DNA of 49,153 nt from Roseomonas sp. Its GTDB lineage: Bacteria; Pseudomonadota; Alphaproteobacteria; Acetobacterales; Acetobacteraceae. The position numbers and the translations under genes were made by a program. Within the stretch, counting starts at the first letter, position 1. The number at the start of each line of letters is the position of its first letter. This document shows positions 8,312-15,789 of the stretch, piece by piece. Under the pieces are notes generated by a model, which was not told the origin of the DNA, ran no database searches, and was given only the letters and a program-made list of their open reading frames with translations. The stretch covers positions 1 to 49,153 of the forward strand of contig JADCFQ010000035.1 of NCBI GenBank assembly GCA_020249435.1, written 5' to 3'.

Positions 8312-8353
8312 TGTCAATCTATCTTGACTATAATGTGTCATATTTAGTTGACA
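8312..8353 (+). promoter_or_regulatory. regular array of four TGTCAA half-sites before repeat gene B
   Basis: Within an AT-rich patch lie TGTCAA (8312), TTGACT (8324), TGTCAT (8336) and TTGACA (8348). They alternate in orientation, every start is 12 bases from the next and every gap is 6 bases. This is the layout of two or three overlapping dimer operators. A TATAAT (8329-8334) sits inside the array, so a bound protein would block a promoter there. The binding protein is not identifiable; it is not the FNR consensus. The array lies 59 bases before the start of repeat gene B. Confidence 0.5.
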
Positions 8354-8411
8354 ATCCTTTTCGCAGATGAAGATCATGCGGCGCGCATTTCGCGCGAGGA
8401 AGGAACAAGTC

Positions 8412-8912
8412 ATGTCCAAGGTAACCAACAAGCAGACGCGTCAATTCGGTGACGCCGGCGGCGCACCGAGCCTGAAGGACCATCTCGCCAAGGCCTCCGC
8501 CAAGACTGCCAAGCAGACGCGGCAGTTTGGTGATTCTGCCTTTCCACCCAGCCTCAAGGCGCATCTCGCCAAGGCCAGCACCAAGACCGCCAAGCAGACG
8601 CGGCAATTTGGTGATGGAGGCATTATAACGCCGAAGATCCGCGCGCATCTTGCCGAGGCTTCCGCGAAGTCGGCCAAGCAGACGCGGCAGTTTGGTAATG
8701 GCGGCGAGGCACCCAGCCTGAAGGACCATCTCGCCAAGGCCTCCGCCAAGACTGCCAAGCAAGCCCGCAGCTTGGGCGACGGCGGCATGGTTTACCCAAA
8801 ATTGCGGGTCCATATCGCCAAGACATCTTCCAAGCCCACCAAGCCGACCCGTCAATTTGGCGATGGGGGCGCTGCATCAAGCCTTAAGGCTCACCTCGTG
8901 AGATCAGCCTGA
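8412..8912 (+). CDS. small basic repeat protein B (six 27-28-residue repeats)
   Basis: 166 residues from ATG 8412, chosen over ATG 8367 because AGGAAGGAA sits just ahead and because the protein then begins Met-Ser-Lys like its sister gene. Six repeats start at 8430, 8511, 8592, 8676, 8757 and 8841. Four are the standard type (P-S-L-K or close); units 3 and 5 have an extra residue and read P-K-[IL]-R in place of P-S-L-K. The last unit is cut to 23 residues, as in protein A. No signal peptide, membrane segment or cysteine is present, and the charge is strongly positive. It is clearly homologous to protein A and longer. The function is unknown. The upstream half-site array suggests it is regulated separately from A. 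Confidence 0.75.
   Translation: MSKVTNKQTRQFGDAGGAPSLKDHLAKASAKTAKQTRQFGDSAFPPSLKAHLAKASTKTAKQTRQFGDGGIITPKIRAHLAEASAKSAKQTRQFGNGGEAPSLKDHLAKASAKTAKQARSLGDGGMVYPKLRVHIAKTSSKPTKPTRQFGDGGAASSLKAHLVRSA
8430..8909 (+). repeat. 81/84-bp coding tandem repeat, six units
   Basis: Units start at 8430, 8511, 8592 (84 bp), 8676, 8757 (84 bp) and 8841. They are homologous to the 81-bp units in the neighbouring gene but more diverged from each other, especially unit 5 (KQARSLGDGGMVYPKLR). This suggests the B array is older or under weaker homogenisation. Confidence 0.85.
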
Positions 8913-8954
8913 GGTCAGCGGCTTCAGCGACCGCCCTTTCCAATCGCTTGTGTA

Positions 8955-8984
8955 GCGGCGGTGGGCATTTGGCCACGCCGCCGC
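8955..8984 (+). terminator. hairpin downstream of repeat gene B
   Basis: GCGGCGGTGG and CCACGCCGCCGC pair, with a small bulge, around an 8-base loop, 42 bases after the stop of repeat gene B. It is very stable, without a T tract. Confidence 0.5.
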
Positions 8985-9035
8985 AAACGCCCTACATTGA
9001 TCGGCGCAGTGCCAGCGTGAAAGGTTCGCCTAACC

Positions 9036-9812
9036 ATGAATGATACGCCAAGCGCCCCCGCCGTTATCTTCCATCGCATTTACGCCGATGCCATCCCGCC
9101 CATGCGGGCGGATAAATCCGCGCTCGGCACCATGCCGGCTTCCGCCTTTCAGTTTTGTGAGGCAATGCGCGCGGCATCTTCCTTTGGCTGGTATATCTTC
9201 CCGCCCATGACGCTGACGCTGCGCTGGACCGGCAGCGAAACCCTGATCAGAAATGCCGATGAGGAATGGGAGACACTCACCTCGGTCTTTCTGGGGAATG
9301 AGTTTGAAGCAGAATGGGAAGCCAAGGCACCCGATGACATGAAGGATTGGCGCATCCCGGTGGCCACACAAATATCTGTGCCTGGCGTTCTGCAAATTTG
9401 GACCGGGCTATTGGTGAGCACGACGGAGAATTGGAGCCTGCTGGCAAGGCCCATCGCCAATATCGTGCCTCCACGTACCCATTCCTGCTTTGAAGGGCTG
9501 ATAGAAACCGACCGTTTCAAGCCCTGCCCGCTTTTCATCAATATTCGTCTGCAAACAACGGAACGCGATATCGTGATTGCGCGCGAAACCCCGCTGTTTC
9601 AGGTACAACCCATCCCGCGCATGGCGCATGCGGAAGCCAATATGCGCTTTGTGGAATATGTCGGCCTGGACCGGCGTGAGGGGCCGGAATACGGGCTTTC
9701 CGATCAGGATTGGGATGGTTTGCGCATGACCACCCGTTCCTTGGGCTCCCGCGATCCGGGCGCCTATGGCGCGGCAACACGGCGGCGCGGCAAGCAGGAA
9801 GGCGCGGGCTGA
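9036..9812 (+). CDS. uncharacterised cytosolic protein (possibly DUF6065-like)
   Basis: 258 residues without signal peptide or clear membrane segment. Recognisable blocks are AFQFCEAMRAASSFGWYIFPP near 42-62, with aromatic clusters, then a middle with IWTGLLV and NIVPP, and FVEYVGLD near 210. The tail is charged and low in structure. The layout recalls proteins grouped as DUF6065, but I cannot verify that here. No catalytic motif is seen. It ends one base before the convergent EamA gene, in the island flanked by EamA paralogues. Start at ATG 9036. Confidence 0.75.
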   Translation: MNDTPSAPAVIFHRIYADAIPPMRADKSALGTMPASAFQFCEAMRAASSFGWYIFPPMTLTLRWTGSETLIRNADEEWETLTSVFLGNEFEAEWEAKAPDDMKDWRIPVATQISVPGVLQIWTGLLVSTTENWSLLARPIANIVPPRTHSCFEGLIETDRFKPCPLFINIRLQTTERDIVIARETPLFQVQPIPRMAHAEANMRFVEYVGLDRREGPEYGLSDQDWDGLRMTTRSLGSRDPGAYGAATRRRGKQEGAG

Positions 9813-9813
9813 A

Positions 9814-10755
9814 TTAGCCTGACGCGGCTTGGTTTTTGCTGCTTGCGGCAGCGCGTTCTGCGGCCCGACGGCGCTGTTCGCGATAGACGGTGTAAAGCCC
9901 AGCGACCGCGACTAGCGCCACACCGTAAAGTGTTGTCCAACCCGGCACGTCTCCCCAAATAATAAAGCCTAAAATGCCGCCGAACAGCAGCGGCGAATAT
10001 TCGAAGGGTGCCAGTGCTGAAACCGGCGCCAAGGCAAAGGCACGCGCAAACAAAAGTTGGGCGATACCGTTCAAGACTCCGAAGAATACAAGCAGCAGCA
10101 GCACATTGGTGGTCATCACATTACCAGTTGGCGGAAATACTGGCAGCAACAGCAAGCCGAAAGGTATATGCGCCATCATCAGCCAGAAGGTGATGGTTGC
10201 CGGGGAGTCGCTTGCGGATAGGGCGCGGCTCCATACCCGCGTCAGTGCCATCAATACTGCGCCAAATAGCAGGACGAATGCTTCAATGCGCCACAAATCG
10301 CCCGAAGGTTGCAACATGATCAAAACGCCAAGGCACCCAACCATGGTCGCAGCCCAGCTCCGCCAGCCCGCTTTCTCGCCAAGGATGGGGACTGCCAGCA
10401 GCGTCATGAGCAACGGGGCAATGGACAGCACTGCATAAGTATCCACCAGGGGCAGACCGCGCGACCAGACCCAATAGGTGATGCCCGCAGCACAACAACG
10501 AATGAGACCGCGCCAAACCAAAAGTTTCTTATTCTGAGGGAATAGCCCCCGCCCGCGCACTACCACGGCCACAGTGATCCCACCGATTACGCCACGCGTC
10601 ATCATGGCAATGGCTGGTCCCACCTCAGGCAAGACCCATTTGACCGTGGCTTCGGCAATTGTCGCGACGAGATAAGCCGCCAAAAAAACCCCAATACCGC
10701 GGAGCGATTCCCCCCCAGTCGGGACCGAAAGCTGAAATTTCGACCCCTCAGCCAT
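9814..10755 (-). CDS. EamA-family (DMT) permease
   Basis: 313 residues, ten membrane segments in two EamA halves. It is a close paralogue of the permease at 6442-7368, sharing the N-terminal LSVPTG.E.LRGIG block, the LPEVG.A.AM..RG block and the central LIMLQPSGDLWRIE. Its tail is short, basic and Ala-rich. Two copies of one exporter flanking the repeat genes point to local duplication with the small genes in between. The substrate is unknown; metabolite or amino-acid export is the usual family role. Confidence 0.88.
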   Translation of the reverse strand: MAEGSKFQLSVPTGGESLRGIGVFLAAYLVATIAEATVKWVLPEVGPAIAMMTRGVIGGITVAVVVRGRGLFPQNKKLLVWRGLIRCCAAGITYWVWSRGLPLVDTYAVLSIAPLLMTLLAVPILGEKAGWRSWAATMVGCLGVLIMLQPSGDLWRIEAFVLLFGAVLMALTRVWSRALSASDSPATITFWLMMAHIPFGLLLLPVFPPTGNVMTTNVLLLLVFFGVLNGIAQLLFARAFALAPVSALAPFEYSPLLFGGILGFIIWGDVPGWTTLYGVALVAVAGLYTVYREQRRRAAERAAASSKNQAASG

Positions 10756-10881
10756 GGGCGGGGCGAAGCGCGGCGGAACTTCTGTTCATGGTTGGGCGTA
10801 TCCTCGTGGTTGGGCAGCGGCATAAGACAGCGCTCTCCATCCTCAACCCTTGGGCGAAACGACGCAACAGGCCAAATAAGG

Positions 10882-10895
10882 CGGGCTTAAGCCCG
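10882..10895. promoter_or_regulatory. 14-bp perfect palindrome in a divergent intergenic region
   Basis: CGGGCTTAAGCCCG lies between the leftward EamA gene and the rightward methyltransferase operon. It may be an operator for either direction or a small hairpin; nothing else supports it. Confidence 0.3.
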
Positions 10896-10938
10896 TTGCG
10901 CCTTGTTCCCGCCGTGGCGCAATGCGAAACACACCCCC

Positions 10939-11670
10939 GTGGAAGCCGCCGAATATGATCTGATGGATGCGGTGGAGCAGCGCATGTGGTGGTACCGCGC
11001 GCTGCATCTGCGCGCCCTGCAAGCCTTGCAACGCCGCCCCGGCGCGCCTGGGGCGTTGCTCGATGCCGGCTGCGGTACGGGTGGGCTGCTCCGGCGCCTG
11101 GCTGGCAAGCCCGGGCGCGCCCTGGTCGGGCTTGATTTCAACCCGGAAGCCGCGCGGCGCGCGCGTGCCAAATCCGGCGCGCTCACCACCGGGGGGGACG
11201 CCAATCGCCTGCCCTTCGCCGATGCCAGTTTCGGTGCGCTGGTGAGCCTTGATGTGCTCTGCCACCGCGCCGTGGAACCGGGGCGCGCTTTGGCCGAGTT
11301 TCACCGCGTGCTGAAGCCAGGTGGCGCCTTGGTCTTGAACCTGCCGGCCTTTGAATGGTTGCATTCGGCCCATGATATCCGGGTGCATAATGCGCGCCGC
11401 TTCACGGCGGCCCAGGCCCGCGCGCTGCTGGCTGAGACGGGTTTTACCGCCATTGAAACCCGCTATTGGAATGCGCTGCTGCTGCCGCTCATGATCTTGC
11501 AGCGCAAGCTCCTGAAATCGGATAGCGAAGCCAAAAGCGATGTCGCCCCCTTCCCGCCATGGTTGGATGCCATGCTCTACGCTGTCACGGCGCTTGAAGC
11601 TTTCCTCGGCCGGATCGGCCTCCGCTACCCGGCGGGCGGTTCGGTCCTGGTTGTGGCGACGCGGCCCTGA
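10939..11670 (+). CDS. class I SAM-dependent methyltransferase
   Basis: About 243 residues from GTG 10939; a TTG at 10903 is an alternative, and neither has a clear ribosome site. The SAM-binding core is plain: LLDAGCGTGGLL (motif I), ALVGLDFN with the acidic residue for the ribose, GGDANRLPFAD, VSLDVLCH, and LKPGGALVLNLPAFEWLHSAHD (motif post III). The usual order of a Rossmann methyltransferase of the UbiE/Coq5-like group is kept. The C-terminal part has a hydrophobic segment that might touch the membrane. It leads a four-gene operon with a membrane glycosyltransferase 16 bases downstream, so a sugar-lipid or cell-surface intermediate is a reasonable substrate guess. Confidence 0.8.
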   Translation: MEAAEYDLMDAVEQRMWWYRALHLRALQALQRRPGAPGALLDAGCGTGGLLRRLAGKPGRALVGLDFNPEAARRARAKSGALTTGGDANRLPFADASFGALVSLDVLCHRAVEPGRALAEFHRVLKPGGALVLNLPAFEWLHSAHDIRVHNARRFTAAQARALLAETGFTAIETRYWNALLLPLMILQRKLLKSDSEAKSDVAPFPPWLDAMLYAVTALEAFLGRIGLRYPAGGSVLVVATRP

Positions 11671-11686
11671 GAATGGAGAAGGTTGC

Positions 11687-12658
11687 ATGTCCCTGATATC
11701 GGCCGGCAAGGAATATCCTGTTGGTCTTTCAATTGTGGTGCCGGTCTATCGCGGTGCGGCCACGGTGGGCGCGCTGGTGGAAGCGCTATCGGCCCTCACC
11801 CCCGAAGGCGGGATCGAAATTGTGCTCGTGAATGATGGCAGCCCGGATAATTCCGGTGATGTCTGCCGCGCCTTGCAGCAAAGCGCGACGGTGCCGCTGA
11901 CTTACATTGAACATGCGCGCAATTTTGGTGAACATAACGCGGTGATGACGGGGCTACGCCATGCGCGCGGCGCTTACGTGATCACCATGGATGATGATTT
12001 GCAGAACCCGCCGGAGGAAGTGATCCGGCTTTATGATCACGCACGGCTTGGCAATTTCGATGTGGTCTATACACGCTATGCGGTGAAGGAACATGAAGGC
12101 TGGCGCAATCTGGGCAGCGCCTTCGCCAATTGGGTCGCCGATCAATTGATGGACAAGCCGAAGGGGCTTTATCTTTCGTCCTTCCGTTGCATGTCGGCCT
12201 TGGCGGTTTCGGAAGTGGTGAAGTATCGCGGCCCCTATCCTTACATTGACGGCCTGCTGATGCAGGTGACGCAGCGGCTTGATTCGATTGAGGTAAAGCA
12301 CTTTGCCCGTGCCGAGGGGCGTTCCAACTACACCATGCGGCGCCTGATCCGGCTTTGGATGAATTTGGCGACGAATTTCTCCGTGCTGCCCTTACGGATG
12401 GCGATCCTGGCCGGTGCGGGCATGGGTGTGCTCGGGCTGCTGGCGGCGCTTTATGTGATTATTGAAGGGCTGATGGGACACACGCCTTCCGGTTGGGCGT
12501 CACTGATGACGGTTACGCTGCTGATTGCGGGCGTGCAATTCCTGATCCTTGGCGTGCTCGGTGAATATGTTGGGCGGTCCTTCATGTCGGCCAATGGCAA
12601 GCCGCAAGGCGTGGTGCGTGAGGTTCTGCCGGCACGCGATGAAGGGCGCGCGCCATGA
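11687..12658 (+). CDS. GT2 polyprenyl-phosphate glycosyltransferase (DPM1/ArnC type)
   Basis: 323 residues from ATG 11687, which follows GGAGAAGG; a longer in-frame reading is an artefact. The GT-A fold carries VVPVYRG, the first acidic residue in VNDGSPD (D50) and the metal-binding MDDDLQNPPEEV (D102-D104). Two membrane helices follow at about 240-300, with GEYVGRSFM in the cytosolic tail, as in ArnC and related undecaprenyl-phosphate transferases. It should load a sugar from a nucleotide donor onto a polyprenyl phosphate at the inner face of the membrane. Its stop overlaps the next gene, a four-helix SMR-like protein that could move the product across. Confidence 0.85.
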   Translation: MSLISAGKEYPVGLSIVVPVYRGAATVGALVEALSALTPEGGIEIVLVNDGSPDNSGDVCRALQQSATVPLTYIEHARNFGEHNAVMTGLRHARGAYVITMDDDLQNPPEEVIRLYDHARLGNFDVVYTRYAVKEHEGWRNLGSAFANWVADQLMDKPKGLYLSSFRCMSALAVSEVVKYRGPYPYIDGLLMQVTQRLDSIEVKHFARAEGRSNYTMRRLIRLWMNLATNFSVLPLRMAILAGAGMGVLGLLAALYVIIEGLMGHTPSGWASLMTVTLLIAGVQFLILGVLGEYVGRSFMSANGKPQGVVREVLPARDEGRAP

Positions 12659-13005
12659 TGATCTATTGGCTGGCGCTGGCGGCGGCGATTTCGACCTCGC
12701 TGATCGGCCAGATCCTGTTGAAATCCGGCGCGGCCAATTCGGTGGCGGCTGAGGGTGGGTTTTTCGATCAATTATTCCGCCTGCCGACCATGGTGGGGCT
12801 GGTCTGTTACGGTGGCGCGGCGTTGCTCTACATCATCGCACTCCGCCGTATTCCCATGAGTGTGGCGCTGCCTTGCACGGCTGCGTCCTATATCGTGATT
12901 GCCATTATCGGCTGGGCGATTTTTGGTGAGAGCCTGGGCGCGCAGAAAATCGCCGCCATTGCGCTGATTGCCGCCGGTGTTGCGCTGCTGGCGACCACGG
13001 CGTGA
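12655..13005 (+). CDS. SMR/EamA-like four-TM protein, probable lipid-linked sugar flippase subunit
   Basis: 116 residues with four membrane helices: the first ends in GQILLKSG, the third contains YIIALRRIPMSVALP and the fourth is an Ala/Ile-rich helix. This is the small-multidrug-resistance fold that ArnE/ArnF also use to flip undecaprenyl-phosphate-linked aminoarabinose. The 4-bp ATGA overlap with the GT2 gene makes that role more likely than drug export. EmrE-type proton-driven efflux is the alternative; the membrane-embedded Glu of EmrE helix 1 is not evident. Confidence 0.75.
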   Translation: MMIYWLALAAAISTSLIGQILLKSGAANSVAAEGGFFDQLFRLPTMVGLVCYGGAALLYIIALRRIPMSVALPCTAASYIVIAIIGWAIFGESLGAQKIAAIALIAAGVALLATTA

Positions 13006-13403
13006 AGGCAGCGCTTGGCCTTTTGTTGTTGCTGGCGGGTTGCGCTGCCGCACCGGAAGCCTGCCCGGTGGGCGCGGCGCCAGCGACGATTGCGGAAGCC
13101 TATTTTGGGCGAAATGTGAAGGGCCGCGCGCCCGTGACCGATGCGGAATGGGCGCGCTTCATGACGGACACCGTGACCCCCGCCTTCCCCGATGGCCTGA
13201 CCGTGCTGGATGGTGTTGGCCAATGGCGCAATGCGACAGGGCGCATCAGCCGCGAAGACAGCAAGGTGTTGCTACTGGTGCTGCCGGGGCAGGATCAGGC
13301 AGCGGCTGCCGCGCGGCTTGCCCCGGTGACCGCCGCCTGGAAGGCGCGCTTTGCGCAGGAATCGGTGCTGACGGTATTTCGCGCGGGCTGTGCGGGGTTT
13401 TGA
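13002..13403 (+). CDS. DUF3574 lipoprotein
   Basis: 133 residues from a GTG that overlaps the previous stop (GTGA). A short lipoprotein signal ends at LAGC. The rest matches DUF3574: EAYFGRN, the block VTDAEWARFMTDTVTPAFPDG, GVGQWRNATG and REDSKVLLLVLP. DUF3574 proteins are secreted or lipidated and have no assigned activity. It closes the operon with methyltransferase, GT2 and SMR-like protein, suggesting a role in the envelope. 13404-13568 shows no gene. Confidence 0.85.
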   Translation: MKAALGLLLLLAGCAAAPEACPVGAAPATIAEAYFGRNVKGRAPVTDAEWARFMTDTVTPAFPDGLTVLDGVGQWRNATGRISREDSKVLLLVLPGQDQAAAAARLAPVTAAWKARFAQESVLTVFRAGCAGF

Positions 13404-13568
13404 TTTATGCAGGGCCTGTTTTGATATGATCACGCATCATACCGTCGCGCCCTATGAGGTGTGACGCCTAACAGTCAAATTTCCGTGTTCAATCTTGCAT
13501 AGTCCCTGGCCCCCTTCCCCCCTCCCACCTCTCGGTGCAGTCTTCCAGAGAGGAGGAACGGCCCCGAT

Positions 13569-14405
13569 ATGCAAGACAATACCCGCCTGACCGGCAAGGT
13601 CGCCATCGTCACTGGCGCCGGCTCTCGTAACCCTGGCGCGGGTGGGACCAATATCGGCAATGGTCGCGCCATTGCCGTACTGATGGCCGCACGCGGCGCC
13701 AAGGTGCTGTTAATGGATGTAGACCGCGCCGCCCTGGAGGAAACCGCGCGCATGATCGCCGATGAAGGGGGCACCTGCGCCCTTCAGGAAGCCGATGTTT
13801 CGAAAGCCGATGATTGCGCGGCGGCGGTGGCGGAAGCCGTCAGGCTTTGGGGGCGCGTTGATATCCTTGTGAACAATGTCGGCATCAGCGGCCCCGCCGG
13901 CAATGCGGAAGGCGTTGATCCCGAAGCCTGGGATTATGCCATGCAGGTCAATGTGAAATCCGTGATGCTCATGGCGAAATATGCCGTGCCGGAAATGCGC
14001 AAATCGGGCGGCGGGGCGATTGTGAATCTTTCATCCGTGGCGGGCCTGCGCGCGGGGCATCCGGGCTTGCTCTACGCCACCACCAAGGGCGCCATTGTGC
14101 AAATGACACGCGCCATGGCCGGGCATCACGGGGTGGATAACATCCGCGTCAATGCGGTGGCACCTGGCTATGTCTATACGCCCATGGTGGCATCGCGCGG
14201 CATGACGGAAGAACTGCGCCAGCAGCGCGCGCAATCGGGCATGTTGAAGTTTGAAGGCAGCGCCTGGGATGTTGCGGAGGCCGCCTGTTTTCTGGCCTCG
14301 CCAGCCGCGCGTTGGATCACGGGCCAGACGCTGCCGGTGGATGCCGGGCGGTCGGCGGGCAATGCGGCAGGGGCTTCGCCGAAGCCGGCGGGGGCTCTCC
14401 GCTAG
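13569..14405 (+). CDS. SDR-family NAD(P)-dependent oxidoreductase
   Basis: 278 residues. A Rossmann fold begins at VAIVTGAGS. The glycine-rich loop is longer than the usual TGxxxGIG: about eight residues are inserted before IGNGRA, as in a subset of SDRs with a TGAGS...GNGRA loop. Asp50 at the end of strand 2 (LLMD) favours NAD. NNVG, the active-site Ser156 (NLSS), Tyr169 and Lys173 (YATTK) are all in place. The C-terminal pattern DAGRSAGNAAG is normal apart from a short extra tail. The substrate is unknown. GGAGGAA lies about 13 bases ahead of the ATG. It converges with the protease gene, overlapping by 4 bases. Confidence 0.88.
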   Translation: MQDNTRLTGKVAIVTGAGSRNPGAGGTNIGNGRAIAVLMAARGAKVLLMDVDRAALEETARMIADEGGTCALQEADVSKADDCAAAVAEAVRLWGRVDILVNNVGISGPAGNAEGVDPEAWDYAMQVNVKSVMLMAKYAVPEMRKSGGGAIVNLSSVAGLRAGHPGLLYATTKGAIVQMTRAMAGHHGVDNIRVNAVAPGYVYTPMVASRGMTEELRQQRAQSGMLKFEGSAWDVAEAACFLASPAARWITGQTLPVDAGRSAGNAAGASPKPAGALR

Positions 14406-15091
14406 GGGGCAGGAATAACCAGCGCCGGCACGGCAAGCCCTCCGGCCCGGCCCAGGATGCCCTTGCTCTGCACGCCAATGATCGAAAAGCGACCATCAGC
14501 GCCACGCAGCAACAAGGGACCACCTGAAGACCCCATCGTGCCGGCGCAATCATGCGCGAGCATCACGCCTTCCCCTTCAATTCGGCGCAACCCCAGATAG
14601 CGACAGGCCGGGTCCACCAGCAGCGCACCAGGCGCATCACGCTGAAAGCCAGGCAGGGAAAGGATACTGCGTTCTGGCGGCGTTTCGCGCAGCAGGGGCA
14701 GCGCGCGCCCCGCGCCAATCGGCGCATTCACCGACACCAGCGCCCAATCCGAAGCCCAGGGTGCTTCGCGGGCAGGATCAAAGCCAGCGCCGACACGCAG
14801 CGCCACACCGCGTGCCTCTGCACCGCCAATGGAAACACGAATCCGTGCCGCGGGCAGCAAACCGGTTCCAGCTTCATCTTTCAGGCAATGCGCCGCGGTC
14901 AGTACCACCGTAGGCGCCACCATCGCGCCTGTGCAAAGCCCCGCAGCTTCGGCTTCAATCAGCGCCACCGCATGCCAGGGCGGATGCGCTGCCGGCACCG
15001 GCAGGCGCGGATCAGGTCCGGCATTCATCCCCGCGAACTGTGCAAAACCAGGACTGGCCAAGCCCAGCAGCAGCGCGACGATCAACCGCAT
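14402..15091 (-). CDS. secreted trypsin-like serine protease
   Basis: 229 residues with a Sec signal of about 17 residues ending in GFAQ. The chymotrypsin-fold triad is complete: His68 in LTAAHC, Asp115 in SDWALV and Ser189 in GSSGGPLL, with the Cys pair around the His loop (C53/C69). There is no propeptide or PDZ domain, so it looks like a short periplasmic or secreted V8/trypsin-type protease. It begins inside the end of the sirtuin gene (10-base overlap), so both are probably made from one mRNA, though they act in different compartments. Confidence 0.88.
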   Translation of the reverse strand: MRLIVALLLGLASPGFAQFAGMNAGPDPRLPVPAAHPPWHAVALIEAEAAGLCTGAMVAPTVVLTAAHCLKDEAGTGLLPAARIRVSIGGAEARGVALRVGAGFDPAREAPWASDWALVSVNAPIGAGRALPLLRETPPERSILSLPGFQRDAPGALLVDPACRYLGLRRIEGEGVMLAHDCAGTMGSSGGPLLLRGADGRFSIIGVQSKGILGRAGGLAVPALVIPAP

Positions 15092-15789
15092 GAAGCGAGC
15101 ATGCGTTCCACAAAGGCCGGCACAATCTGCGTCGCGGGGCCGTGCTGCGCCTCATGGAACAGAGCCGTGCCTTCGGTTTCTTCCAGATTCAATTCCACGC
15201 AGCGCGCCTGCCGCCGCACCGCCTGCACGAAGCCGGCAGCGGGATAGACCTGGCCAGAAGTGCCGATGGCAATAAAGATACCGCAAGCATCCAAGGCGGC
15301 TTCGATCCTTTCCATTTCAAGCGGGATTTCGCCGAACCAGACCACATGCGGCCGGAGCCGCCCTGCTGCGCCACAAGCGGGGCAAGCTGCATGTGCGGTG
15401 ATATCATCCTCCCAAATACTCACCGCGCTACAGGCCAGGCAGCGCGCCTTTTGCAATTCCCCATGCATGGCAATCACATTGCGCGATCCGGCGCGCGCAT
15501 GCAGGCCATCTATGTTTTGCGTCACCAGCGTGACGGGTGCTGGCCACTTCGCTTCCAGGCGCGCCAGAGCATGATGGGCGGCATTGGGTTGGATGGTAGG
15601 GTCGCGCAATTGCGCGCGCCGCGCATTGTAAAACCCCTGCACCAGATCAGGATTGCGCGCGAAGGCTTGCGGCGTTGCCACATCCTCAATCCTGTGGCGT
15701 GCCCAGATGCCATCGGCATCGCGGAAAGTGGCAAGGCCGGATTCGCGGGAAATCCCCGCGCCGGTCAGAATCACAATGGGTGGCGCCAT
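15082..15789 (-). CDS. cobB: CobB-type sirtuin, NAD-dependent protein deacylase
   Basis: 235 residues, the usual length for bacterial sirtuins. NAD-binding GAGIS at 10-14, TQNIDGLH at 90-97, catalytic His109 in MHGE, and a zinc knuckle of C117-x2-C120 and C136-x2-C139 are all intact. Tyr54 and Arg57 in FYNARR are the pair that in class III sirtuins binds succinyl- and malonyl-lysine, so desuccinylase activity is expected besides deacetylation. The product regulates metabolic enzymes by removing acyl groups from lysines, giving O-acyl-ADP-ribose and nicotinamide. It is coupled upstream to a tiny secreted ORF (TGATG) and downstream to a protease. Confidence 0.93.
   Translation of the reverse strand: MAPPIVILTGAGISRESGLATFRDADGIWARHRIEDVATPQAFARNPDLVQGFYNARRAQLRDPTIQPNAAHHALARLEAKWPAPVTLVTQNIDGLHARAGSRNVIAMHGELQKARCLACSAVSIWEDDITAHAACPACGAAGRLRPHVVWFGEIPLEMERIEAALDACGIFIAIGTSGQVYPAAGFVQAVRRQARCVELNLEETEGTALFHEAQHGPATQIVPAFVERMLASCG

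Noticed and set aside
8312-8353. The TGTCAA array as an FNR box
   Set aside because: FNR sites are TTGAT-N4-ATCAA; here the core is TGTCA/TTGACA with 6-base gaps, so the local FNR-type regulator is not the obvious binder.
7674-8431. Long minus-strand frames (185 and 223 residues) across repeat gene A
   Set aside because: They exist because an in-phase 81-bp repeat without a stop in one unit has none in the others. The plus frame has the ribosome site, a Met-Ser-Lys start shared with gene B, and unit changes that keep a sensible protein pattern.
8328-8855. Minus-strand frame of 175 residues across repeat gene B
   Set aside because: Same reason as for gene A; it is a shadow of the tandem repeat with no ribosome site.
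7749-8909. Regular repeats as a CRISPR array
   Set aside because: Units are contiguous, 81-84 bp, coding and without unique spacers; no cas genes are present.
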